From the NCBI GenBank assembly GCA_964036045.1, contig OZ038378.1:22802441-22866440 (forward strand): a stretch of 64,000 nt of DNA, given 5' to 3'. Shown piece after piece: positions 9,337-19,492 of this stretch. This DNA is from Eutreptiella sp. 'Long Island Sound 2002'. Lineage: Eukaryota > Euglenozoa > Euglenophyceae > Eutreptiales > Eutreptiaceae. The translations under genes and the position numbers were made by a program. The stretch's first letter is position 1; each line of letters begins with the position of its first letter. Below the pieces are notes generated by a model. The model saw only the letters and a list, made by a program, of their open reading frames with translations, was not told the DNA's origin and made no database searches.

Positions 9337-11414
9337 ATGATGTCAATGTCAGATTTCACGGCATTTGCCAAAGGCAGTATTTGCTCCTCCTTCATTGATT
9401 CGGTGCCCCTCATCGAAATTGCAAGGGCCACGTCGAAAGTTGAGATGGCACTGTCGATGTTGATGGACAGGAGAAAGGAGTGGGAGGATACATTTACCCA
9501 AAAGTTTTGGGTGCCGGTGGATGGAGAGGTAGGGCTGCCCAAAATGTTAGGGGCCTTCTATGTGATGGCTGAATGCAGCCTTGATGTGGAACGGGTGGGT
9601 TTCGTGAAGACGGCACTGCCCCCGACCCCAGCGCCTGAGCTATAGGAGTTGAAGAAATTGGTGGAAGACCAGCACATGGCCATGGAGGGGCTGAGAAAGG
9701 AGTTGGCGGAGGTGAGCGTGAAATCCTAGGCCGCGGCGAAGAGGAAGATGGCAGGAGTGCCCCCTTTGAGCAAGGCAGAGCTGCCGAAGGTCCGGGAATT
9801 GCCGCCAAGCCCCAGTGGGTATATGCAAGCCTGCTTGCTTTGTCCACGCTGCTGTGGCGCAGAGAGGTGCCGGCCCACGAGTATGTGTCGCGCTTCCGGG
9901 ATAAGGAGAAGTTCGCAAATGTCAATGTGGATGATCTGGCCCCAGTGGCGAATTCTGATGCCCCTAACCCCGAGGTCTGGTGCCTGGAGTCCATGGATGA
10001 TGACGAGATCCACAGGCTCAAAGCCTTCGTCTTGGTGGTGTGGACGTTTACAGTAACGTCCTTGTCCGCGTATTGGGGTAAACGAGGTCTTGGCGCCAAA
10101 GGGGCGGTTGACCAGAGAGAGGCGGACGACGACGATCCCAGTCTGCCAGCGAGATCACAGGTCTGTACAGGAGCAGCGGAGGAAGAGGTGGTGGCGCGAC
10201 GGCTGGCGGCCATCAATGCGAAGTTCAAGGTCCAGGGAGACCGACGGCTGTAGGCGACAAAGCCTGGGGCGGAGCCAATGGATGTGATGTGCGCGCCAAT
10301 GGCGGCGTGCTGGGCTTGCAAGAATGGGGGGGGGGGGCGTGAAACACCATTGGTTTCATGAATGCCCGGGGTTTGATTGATGGGGGCGCTGCTTGGTTGG
10401 GCGCCACGCAATCGAGTCACCGCAAGATGTGGTGGTCTTGCAGCCGACCTACTTCCGGGATGGGGACGACATGGTCTGGCGTGTGGTATGGGCAGCGTGG
10501 AGACGGCTGTGGAAGAAGGATGAGATCACCTCCGTGGACGCCCTGCAAGCATCCTCCTGGGCAAAGAGCACCATGGGTACATGTTGTACCCACTGCAAGA
10601 AATTGGCACTTTAGGTCGTATACACGCCGATTGATGACCTAGAGACAGAAGCCTGCAGGTACCTGTTCCAGCTCTCGGGCCTGGGGTATTCCAGGAGCTT
10701 CCTCAGGGGGGCGGTGTCAGCAATGCGCGCATTGGAAGAAATGGGATGGCTGCCGGAATTCGTTACCGGCAGGGTATGGAGGTGCGCAAAGTGGGCCACA
10801 TCTCAGGCGGTGGCCCACCCCTACGCAGGTCTGGAGGAGCTGAGGAGTTTCGCGAGGGCCTGTGATGGCAGGGCACAGTGGACGGCATATGGGATGGCAG
10901 TCCTATCATTCACGTGCTTACTGCGTACTGCGGGTGGGCGAGGCAACCCCCATCAGACGTGGCGGGTCCCGCACAAGGGGCCTGGGGTTTCACACCGTTA
11001 AGTGTGACCCCGATAATGTACCCCGTGTTCCCCGACGTTCTAAATGTCGATGTCGTCCGGGTACACGTGTACCCGGATAATGTACCAGGTAACCAATAGT
11101 GTTCCCCAACGTCGCTGTCGTTCGGGTACACTTGTACCCGGATAATGTACCCGGTAACAAATAGTGTTCCCCAACGGTCTAAATGTCGTTGTTGTCCGGC
11201 GGTACACGTGTACCCACCTAATGTACCCGCTAACATTTAATGTTCCCCAACATTTCTACAGGCTGCGAAGAAGGAGAAGAAGGAGAAGCAGGAGGCGGCG
11301 TTCTTGGCCCGCCAGGCGGCTCTGCTTGCCGCCAACGAAGGGGGCCGGCAAGACCCCCCGTCCCCGAAGGGACACCCGCTGCTGACGCAGCCCGAGAAGG
11401 CGGACGAGGCGTGA
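9337..11414 (+). pseudogene. decayed tyrosine recombinase gene (Crypton/DIRS-like)
   Basis: 9337-9837 encodes MSMSDFTAFAKGS..., then a coiled-coil-like stretch interrupted by TAG at 9643 and 9727. 9840-10253 is another open block ending in TAG. 10393-10955 resembles the N-terminal SAM-like core-binding domain of tyrosine recombinases (SSWAKSTMGTCC, then YLFQLSGLGYSRSFLRGAVS) with a TAG at 10612. The catalytic-domain box-I motif (L-L-R-V-G-E-A, containing the catalytic Arg) is split between two frames by a 7-bp tandem duplication TACTGCG at 10919-10932. A GGGTACA intron-like repeat follows. A short Lys/Glu/Ala-rich exon at 11262-11414 ends in TGA. The other catalytic residues (H-x-x-R and Y) were not found. 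The element family is inferred from motif order only. Confidence 0.55.
10996..11261 (+). repeat. GGGTACA repeat / intron-like copy 2
   Basis: It starts near AAGTGTGACCCCGATAATG and holds three GGGTACACGTGTACCC-type units separated by GTTCCCCAACG. It ends in TTTCTACAG at 11261, right before the Lys/Glu-rich exon. Positions 11029-11050 give the uninterrupted form of the site into which the 7098-8934 transposon inserted in the other copy. Confidence 0.75.
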
Positions 11415-11880
11415 GGAAAGGGTTGAATTGGAGTGACGGGTGCAATGCGCACGATCCGCGTAGACAGCGTGCTTGTGCTGTGCGTAAATAGGTTGGAAAA
11501 GCACTGCGCACCATGTGCACAAGAACCAGTGCGCACAGACCCGGTGCCTAACCGTGACCCCCGAGCTGCATTATTTTTCTTTTGAACACCGCGACGACTG
11601 CACAATGTGTGTTGAAAAAAGATCACCCAAACGATCACTTCTACACTTTGTGCAAAGCGTGCCAGGGTGGGTAGGGACCGAGATGGAACAACCACGCAGG
11701 TCCGCAGGTTCACGGGTGAATGATTGGAACAATTGTGCAGGTCCGCAAGATCACAGGTCAATGATTGGAACAATTACGCAGGTCCGTAGGTTCACTCGTC
11801 AATAGGAATTGGAACAACTCAAGGAATTAACGAACCCGCACTAAACTCTAGAATGAGTGAAAAGCCCTAGGATGTCCGAT
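11415..11880. other. non-coding, with a short minisatellite
   Basis: No supported gene. About three degenerate units of roughly 51 bp lie at 11685-11815, each containing CAGGTCCG(C/T)A, a TCACNNGTCAATGA-like stretch and TTGGAACAA. Confidence 0.5.
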
Positions 11881-13240
11881 CGTTATTCTTCTGCCAAGAG
11901 GAAAGTATGCGATGGAAACCTGGCCCCCTCCGTGCGAGGAAGTGTGCTGCCCAAATCGGTGCGGGTGAACCTAGGCGTGGCCAGTGCGTCCTTGAAGGAG
12001 CGCGTAGCCCCCTAGAGGTCTGGGAATACATGACCGACCCCATTCTCCGCCTGATGGAAAAGGCACTCATCAAAAAGGGCAAGCGGCACCTCACTGGGTA
12101 CGTGCCCAACTACTTTTGCTTGCGGCTGGCTGTGGGGATGGTGAATCCCACCCGGATTGACGACATCTAGAACCCCGACGCCGCCGCCTACAACCCACGT
12201 CTTAGTCGGCTGTTGTCGCGCCACAATTTCTATGAACTACACCACTATGCGCGACCCAATGTGGTCCAGCTAGTGGCCAAATGCAGCAAACAGTGGGCTG
12301 CAGCATGGATCATGGGGGCTTTTGTGGCCGGTGACGAGGCCATAGCCCCACACAAGGGGAAGGGGCCAACGAGGATGTACATCCCTTGCAAACCGCATGC
12401 GACAGGGGGAAAGTTGTACGTCTTGGCCGACTCCACAGCGCCCTATGTACTAGACATGTACATCTACAACGGCAAGTGCAGGTTGCGGGGTGCCCGCCGG
12501 TACAAATGCGCTGGTCGTTCGACGGCCAGCGAAATTACAAATTACTGGGCTAATCAGCTGCCACCGGACACAACACTAGTGTGCGATAGCTTCTTCGAGA
12601 GCCACAAAACGGCGGATAGCTTAGCAAGCCGGCGGGTACCATTTCTCTTTTTGGTACCCAAAATACCAAAGGCGTGCCTGCGGCGGGACAACGACTAAAG
12701 GAGGGAGCGTAGCACACCAAGGTTGGGTACTCCTTGTATGCCTTCAAAAGCCCAGCCGTGAGTAGCAAGGAGGGCAAGCTAGTGCCAATGCTCACGAACT
12801 GCGAGGTGGTAAGACGATACACCACCCATAAGCGTGGTTATGAACTGCCAACGGTAGTGCAAGTGTACCGTCAGGCATCAAATGGTGTGGATGTTTGCAC
12901 CAGCTAGCACTACAGCTGCGCGAAACGAGTCGCATGCAAACGTGGAGTGCCGCAGTGCGCGCCCTGGTCATGCGCTATGCCGCCAATGAACGCCTACACG
13001 GCTTCCAATTTGGTGCGCGTGCGCCAACCCAGCCTGACACTTGGTGAGTTTCAATGGCTCACCATGAAGGCCGTGTTTCCGGACTTTGAGCGGCCAATCG
13101 GAGGCGTGGTGTACGTGCCGGTGCAGTGTGATAGGGTGCGCATGCGGTGCAAACAGTGCGGCGGCGAGACAAACTGGATGTGCAGTGTGTGCGGCGACCC
13201 TCTCCATGTGAAGTGCTTTGCCGTGCACCACAACGTGTAG
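11877..13240 (+). pseudogene. piggyBac-family transposase pseudogene
   Basis: The order of motifs is that of piggyBac/PGBD transposases. There is a segment GYVPNYFCLRLAVGMVNPTR leading to RIDDI-TAG-NPDAAAYN, where family members have a conserved Trp. Then come MYIPCKPHATGGKLYVLADS and VLDMYIYNGK around the first catalytic Asp, LVCDSFFESHKTADSL around the second, and YRQASNGVD around the third. It ends with a C-terminal Cys-rich zinc-binding region (RCKQCGGETNWMCSVCGD). The frame is broken by TAG at 12168, 12710 and 12905, and by one frameshift near 12695-12705. A TAG at 13238 may be the true end. Inverted ends and the expected TTAA target duplication were not located. Confidence 0.8.
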
Positions 13241-13409
13241 CCGCGGACATGCAAGTTAGTGGTCATTGGCCGTCGGGGAAGTACCCGGTCGGGAAGCTCC
13301 CACTAACGTTGGCCCTTGCAAGAGCTAATGACCCCTGTTGCTGCGACCCCTCGAAGGCTGTGGCCAGGGATGCAACCGCAACACCATGGTATGTCGACAA
13401 CAAATGGGT

Positions 13410-13725
13410 ACATGGGAACATGTGTTACCGCGTTTTGTACCCATGTACACGGTGTTGTTTCCCGCATGTTCTAACAATGTTCTGAACGTTCCGTTATGCG
13501 GGTACATATGTACCCGCATATTGTACCCGGTAACAAATAGTGTTCCCACATATCTTCGTTTAGAACGTCCTAGACGTCGGGGACATTCTAAACGTCCGGG
13601 AACAGTATTTGTTACCGGGTACAATATGCGGGTACATGCTGCAAATTATTCCCCAACGTTCCCAACGTTTGACGCTCCCAACGAATCATAGCTTTTTTTT
13701 TCCCCACGTAGGTATATGCGGGTAC
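13410..13725. repeat. GGGTACA repeat, copy 3 with inverted units
   Basis: Contains GTACATGGGAACATGTGTTACC, GCGGGTACATATGTACCCGC, GTTCCC...GAACGT and then inverted CCGGGAACAGTATTTGTTACCGGGTACA units. It ends in a T-rich tract and CCCCACGTAG at about 13710, again resembling a 3' splice site. Confidence 0.65.
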
Positions 13726-14027
13726 CGGTGTACCCTACGTACCCGGTAGCCAAAGGAATATACGACAAATATTGTCGTCCCGGCAATATCACCCGTGAGC
13801 ACTGGTACTACGTACTCGCGTGGTTGAAGCAAGCACCCTCGTACCGGTGCATGCAAAGCATTTGCCTGTGCAACGTGCAACAGCAACCGAGTCCAAGCAC
13901 ATTGTGCCGCATTGTGGAGAGTACATTGGAATATTTGTTTGGTGTCATGGTGAAAATTAGTGTTGGCCACCTATGTTCTGACCCAACAGGTGTATTACTT
14001 TGTGTCGGGTTACATGTCACGGAATGA
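13716..14027 (+). pseudogene. HTH-like N-terminal fragment of a DDE transposase
   Basis: The ORF reads WLKQAPSYRCMQSICLC, then SPSTLCRIVESTLEYL. This resembles the helix-turn-helix of Harbinger/IS5-type transposases (Lx-x-psyr-x-x, then S-x-S-T-x-x-R-I-V). The match is short, the start codon is not ATG and no catalytic domain follows. Confidence 0.35.
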
Positions 14028-14459
14028 GGAGTTGGAGATGTAAGTGTTCTTTGGAAAGGTGCCTCGGGATGCATATTGCAAAATGGATGGTATATATTTC
14101 GGATTGAGGTCAATTGTGCACTCTGAGGTTTTCATCGGTAACAACAACATTTGAAGTTGAACATACGTCTGATGCGGTGATTCTATGTTTTGTGTTTTTG
14201 GTCTTTATGGGAGGTTCCGAAGGCAAGGCAAGTTGCGGTATGAGGTAAGGGTGTTCTTGAAAGGTGGCTGACCCCCCCCACCCTTGCAAACGCATCCCCA
14301 TACCCATACCATGCATGAGAAGAGGTGGTACAATGGTGCACTACGTATTTTGGCTGTTTTCCGGGGGCGCGCCAGCCGACCAGGAGGAGGCGGGGGGGGG
14401 AGGGGGGGGGGTTCCAAAGCCTCCAAGCCACCCAACCGTGGCCAGGCGCAGCTCCAGTG

Positions 14460-14795
14460 ATGGCCAGTGACTGTGACTATCACCGTGACGCGGACGTGAT
14501 TCCATGTGTTGACGAATCGAGTCACAACCAGCCTGAAGCGGACGTGGCGCCACCTTTTGACGAATCGAGGGCCGATGAGCCTAAAGTGGACATGGACAAC
14601 CATCCCGAAGTGGTGTCGACACCTTTGGTGAGCTGTTCGTTGTGTCGTGTCAAGATGAAGGCGTCCAACTTGCCAAAACACGAGAAGAAATGCCTGGGCG
14701 TTGGTACACTTGACTGCCCAAAATGCCATCGGCCAATGGGTACTTATGGGTTTGAACAACATGTGATGGAGTGCCGACCCATCCCACTACGCTGA
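14460..14795 (+). CDS. small protein with two tandem C2HC zinc fingers
   Basis: 111 residues from ATG 14460 to TGA 14793-14795. The N-terminal 60 residues are acidic (DESSHNQPEADVAPPFDES). Two cysteine/histidine modules follow with identical spacing, C-x2-C-x11-H-x3-C: CSLCRVKMKASNLPKHEKKC, then CPKCHRPMGTYGFEQHVMEC, ten residues apart. This is the pattern of small C2HC/TRAF-like zinc fingers and suggests nucleic-acid or protein binding. The upstream in-frame region is a poly-G run, so the N-terminus could be longer. It may be a transposon accessory protein; the neighbours are all mobile-element fragments. Confidence 0.5.
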   Translation: MASDCDYHRDADVIPCVDESSHNQPEADVAPPFDESRADEPKVDMDNHPEVVSTPLVSCSLCRVKMKASNLPKHEKKCLGVGTLDCPKCHRPMGTYGFEQHVMECRPIPLR

Positions 14796-15097
14796 AAGAA
14801 TCACCGCACCAGAATCCTTATAAATTCAACCAAGTCGTCTTTGCAGCTATGCATTTGCACATTTGATATGCCGTCACAATGACAGTGTGAATGCCATCCT
14901 CAGTGCAATTGTGTGGACGCCTGGAATGCCTATGAGGTATTACATGGGAAGTGTACTAGGAAAGCCAAACAGGGTACACTAGGAAACGACACCATGGATC
15001 CGGAGACCTTCGGTTAGGGGGGGGGGGGGGGGGCGTCCAAGGGGTTGTGCCACGGAGGCCGTAGTGCACTATCCATCAGACCCTGTAGAAGTGTGCC

Positions 15098-16905
15098 ATG
15101 CCTCCAGTCACCCTCCTGGACAGGACCCTGGCTAGCACTGATCGAGCGTTAGTGTCCTGGGGTGTCATTCGAGAGGACAAGTTTGGGGGATGGTGGAGTG
15201 CTACCGACTCCTCCTTTAGATTTTTGCAAATCGCTGGCATGCAAGCTGACCTGCTTGTTACTTAGCTGTGGGATGGGGCCCCTAACGGACGGATGGGGAC
15301 CATCACCGCCTGCGCTCCACCCCGCGACAGAGCACATGTGAGGGATTTCTTTTTGGAAATAGACCCGATTACGTGTGTGGCCAATGGGGCCCAGAGGGGT
15401 TGGTGGGGGTGGGCCACCCGTCGAGGGGATCGTGAACCCCTTGTCTCCTCCTCCCCGTGTGTTCTACTGTCCTGTTTCCGCGATAATAATATTTTGTGTT
15501 CACGAATGTCGTTCCGGAGCCGCTTCCCATGGTCCGGCGCAGCATGATGCTTTTTTTTGCAGTGCCTTTATGGTGTTCCCTTGAAGTGGGGACCTACAGA
15601 ATTGACTGTGTTGGGGGGGGGGGATGCTCTTGGCGGGTCCTCCCTCTAGGGTTTTCGCTTACCAGGAAAGGCCTGGTCCGGGATTTGCAGTATGTGGGGA
15701 AGTCAGCGGAGTGGCAGCGATGGATCCCTGTGGGGTCTGCTAACGCTCGCTTTACGCTGTCCTCAATGCTGCCTTCACCTTTCCTCAAGTCCGTTTGGTA
15801 CGCTGCCTCCATGGGTGACCTGGTGCCAATTTTCGCTCCCTTGTGTGGGGCATAGGCTGGCGCGGGTACCCGAAGGAATGGTGGTTGCCCTGTTTGGAGC
15901 GATTTCTACGCAAGTACAACCTACTGGGAGTTATTTCCCTGGGCCAGTGGCCATGTGGGTTCGGGAGGGCAAGCGAGCTCACGCGCAAAGCTCAGGAGTG
16001 GACACTGTAGTGCGTTGACGCTTTTTTTGCTGTGTGTATGCAGTGCATGTATTGAATGACATAATTTAGGTAAGCTTAGTGAAAAGACGAAAGGCAGACT
16101 AGGCCGGAGAGGGGGCGCAGACAGTCGTAGCACAGGGGGGCGGCCCGAGCCAATACAACATAGACAGTGCGCTTGATTGACTCTGCAAGGCACACTATCA
16201 ATGCATGTATATTCGTCCAGTGTGCAGTTGTGGTGTGTCAGGACCAGGTGGTTTGCCTCAAACGCTGTGATTTTCTGCACTTGCTCTCACAGCAGTCTCA
16301 TGATCATCTGAGGAGTCTTTTCACGTTTTGTGCTTGCACATGCAGCACACCCCTCACAAAGTCCTTTGTTCCTTTCTTGAATTTCTCACCTATTGCTTTG
16401 TACCCTGGCACACTCCTGAATTCCACTAGCCAAAGTATGCGTGGTATGTAGATGTGGCGGAGTCCCGTGTGGGATATGTCACTGTGGCCGTGGGAACCCA
16501 GGTGAGGTGTCGAATCTAGGTGCTCCCGCGGTGGGTACGCTCCCAACAAGCAGCCGAACTTTATGCCATCTTGATGGCCGTGAAAACATGAAGTTAAAAG
16601 TGGTCCGCGCCGCTACTAACAATCTGGCGGCTGTGTGGTTGTCGATGCGAATGATAGGGCCGATGGGAAATCCACTGCGCGGACCTTTCCTTTAGTTGTC
16701 AGCCCATGCTGTGTGTGGGAGCAAAGTGCAGGTCAAATTGAGCTTGGTGCCGTCCAGAAGCAACCCTACTGATCCCCCACACCCTTTCTCGTACCCCTCC
16801 TCGGTTGAAACGGAGGCGGACACCTGGGCCATCTTTTTGGTGGCTTCTATGAAGAAGAGATCTGTACCCAATGGGATGGCTGGGCTGGGGTGGCTAAATG
16901 GTGGG
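15098..16905 (+). pseudogene. RT/RNase H retroelement remnant
   Basis: Several frames in order resemble a retroelement polyprotein. ATG 15098 opens MPPVTLLDRTLASTDRALVS with a TAG at 15263 and continues through GRMGTITACAPPRDRAHV to 15547. A block around 15600-15680 has SWRVLPLGFSLTRKGL, like the RT 'LPfGl..aP' motif. 16427-16592 reads WYVDVAESRVGYVTVAVG, then RSQQAAELYAILMAVKT, the first two acidic regions of RNase H, with TAGs at 16427 and 16517. After a frameshift come KVVRAATNNLAAVWL (T-D/N-N-x-A-A-type) and LSLVPSRSNPTD (the N-P-A-D-type end). No LTRs or terminal repeats were found. The exact class (Ty3-like, DIRS-like or other) is not resolved. Confidence 0.5.
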
Positions 16906-18215
16906 TGAGGACAGTGCAGGGAAGGGCTGGGATTTTCGCCGACCCAAATTGAATGATTGGATTCTGTTTGCTCGTGGCCAGAGCAGGCGGGGTACATGAC
17001 CCAGCATTAGACACATATTTATGCAATAAACATACCCCTCTCTTGGTTTAGACTCACCGAGTTTTTGGCCCACCCACCCACCCAGCACTTACACCCACCC
17101 ACCCACCCACTAGCTGGTCACCCCACCCACCCCACCCCATGCCCATCAGCACGATCCTTCAACAAGTCTACTTACACCAGCACATACATCCCGGGCTGGG
17201 ACTGTCGCCAACCCCGAATTGAATGACTGGAATCTACGTGGGCGTGGCCAGGGCAGGCAGGGTGACCCAACAGTAAACCTAATTGACCACAGTGGCATGG
17301 GGGATTGGCTGCATTGCGAAAAATGGGCTCTAGGTTGGGGTTTCACAAGTATGCTGCCACAATAGGGCACTATAAAAGGCGGTGTTACCGTAGAAAAAGT
17401 AGGTAGGTTGAAAAAGTTCCATATTGGTGGACAACATGCCTCATCACCTTGGGGGGATTGATGGTGCGATGTGAGCAGCAGGCTATGGCCCTGGCTCTTC
17501 TCCCTTTGGCCCTCTTCCTCAACACACATGCACTACCATCACGGCCCCGCCCACCTTCTCCTTCCTTGCCATCCCCTATCCCGACTATCTGCACCTCCTG
17601 TCCCATCAACCAAGGGTGTTCTTAGATGAAGCCTGCTGGCCTACAGCTTTGCTGTGGCTTGGGGCAAACCAACCCATGGACTCCCAAAGGAGGTTTCAAT
17701 GTAAGGCCTTGGAAAGCGGTGGAGGCACAGTGTTGCTTGTATCTCGAATAGGTAATTAATTGCATGTCACATACTTGGTTGGCTTGATCACCCCTCCGGA
17801 GTGAAAGGTTCACAATCGATCATAGACCAAATAATGGCACTGTATTCAGTGATGCATCCTATGATGTCATGCTTTGCAGTAAAAAAAAGACGTGGCACCA
17901 TGTGCCGCAGTGCTGTGTTGTGGTGGTACTTTGTGCTGTGTCACAGTGTCATGATGTTGTTTCACATGTTTGACAGTGGTATGCCATGATGTGTGGCAAT
18001 GGTGTTCGAGGCTGTGTGACAGTGATGTGTGCTGTTGTGTGGCAGTGGTATGTGGTATGGCACGGCTGTGCTATGCAGTGCTGTGTGCTGGTGGTGTGCA
18101 GTGCTGCCCAACATGGTGTGTAGTGTTGTGTCGCATGTGATCATGGTATGCAGCGCCGAGGCATGGTGCACAGCCGGGGGGTTCTTAGGGAACTAGATTT
18201 TTTTTGTTAAGGACC
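16906..18215. other. non-coding, microsatellite-rich
   Basis: (CCCA)n tracts lie at 17070-17135. TGTG/TATG-rich cryptic repeats around GTGTGGTATGCAGTG cover about 17900-18170. A TATAAAAGG motif occurs at 17370. No convincing protein on either strand. Confidence 0.5.
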
Positions 18216-18217
18216 GC

Positions 18218-18385
18218 CCCAAGGGACCACCAACCGCCAACCATCAACCGCCACCAACCGCCAACCGCCAACCGCCAGCGGCGACCAACTGCTGACTGCC
18301 AATCGCCACCAACCACCAGTCGCCAACTGCCAACCACCAATCGCCACCAACCACCAACCCCCAAGCGCCACCAACCATGGTTGAA
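18218..18385. repeat. ACCGCCA-type minisatellite
   Basis: Degenerate tandem array of ACCGCCA/ACCACCA/ATCGCCA heptamers over about 165 bp. Confidence 0.75.
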
Positions 18386-18772
18386 CATATGAGCCACACG
18401 TGGTCTTTTTTGCAGATCTGCTGTTAAGGAACACTTTTTTGGGTTTCCTCTTAAGGAACCCCCTGGTACGCAGTGCTGTGCCGTTTGGGTGTTGCTGATG
18501 TGTGACAGTGTTCCGCATTGATGTATTGCAGTGGTATTGGTTGTGCGCACCAGTAATGTGATACACAAAAATCCAGACCGGACAAGACCATTGTGCTAGT
18601 AGCCAAAGGAATATATCACTGTGAGACATGGCATCACCTACTACTCTCGCCAAGTGTGACTCTTGTGTGAAAGGTTGGGTCAGGGGTATTTGCATGTGGC
18701 GGATCTTTTGGTTTTGGTGTTTTTTTGATGATTCCATGAAGGTTAAGAGTTTTGCATGTAGACCAGTTTGGC

Positions 18773-19092
18773 AGACCACAAGACCGGTCTAGACCGGTTT
18801 TTGTACCAACTAGAACGAACTAGGCGGTCCCATCAGTTTGCGCAGCTCACCACACTTCACACAACATGCACATACGACACACATACAGAGCGTGCACACA
18901 CATACCACCTACTCCACACGTTGTATGGATGCTTCCCCAAGGTTCTCAGGGTATTGGAACACTTTAACATTGCATGAATGGCATGTAAATGTAGAGCAAT
19001 TGTGACAGGTCACCTTATGCAATTTGTCCAGAGACCGGTCTGCACCGGTCCGGACCGGTCTTGTTATAAACTGACATGAAACGTGCGGTCCG
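18773..19092. repeat. pair of GACCGGTC palindromic repeats
   Basis: 18777-18832 has AGACCGGTCTAGACCGGTTT followed by AACGAACTAGGCGGTCCC. 19028-19092 has AGACCGGTCTGCACCGGTCC followed by TGACATGAAACGTGCGGTCC. A third copy is at 40674-40746 with AGACCGGTCTGGACCGGTCT and TGAAATGAACGGGCCGGTCC. The distal GCGGTCC half-site follows the palindrome at a similar distance (about 45-60 bp) each time, so this is one repeat family. Confidence 0.65.
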
Positions 19093-19145
19093 ACCACTTG
19101 GTCTTTACGTTGGAGTTTATCGCGGGGCAGGTGTTTTGCACCAAG

Positions 19146-19265
19146 GGGGGGGCGCAAAAAAAATTCGCGGTATCACCGTTTTTTCGTACCCCTCCCCCCT
19201 AGGGGGGGTACGGCCCGAAAAAAAATATCCCACCCCTATGTGTAAAAAAGTTTCGCAACCCCAAT
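19146..19265. repeat. CGTACCCC...AAAAATATCCCACCC repeat, copy 1
   Basis: TTTTTTCGTACCCCTCCCCC, then CTAGGGGGGGT, CCCGAAAAAAAATATCCCAC and AAAAAAGTTTCGCAACCCC. Nearly the same order occurs at 40425-40548. Poly-G and poly-C tracts pair around CTAG. Unknown interspersed element. Confidence 0.6.
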
Positions 19266-19492
19266 TTTTTTCCTAAAGAACACCACTAGTTGCTTTTTCA
19301 TGTTGTGTAAGCGTAGCCTACATAATTCTTTGAGGACCCCAAACATTCCCTATTTTGCCGGTACAAATTTGGACCCCTACATATCCCTGTCGGCCCAAAT
19401 TTCAGCCACCACAAAGCGAGTGTGCCAGCCGTGGGGCCCCAAGAGTTTTGGCTTGGGGCAAAATTGGTCAAAATTACCTTCCGGTTTTTCTA

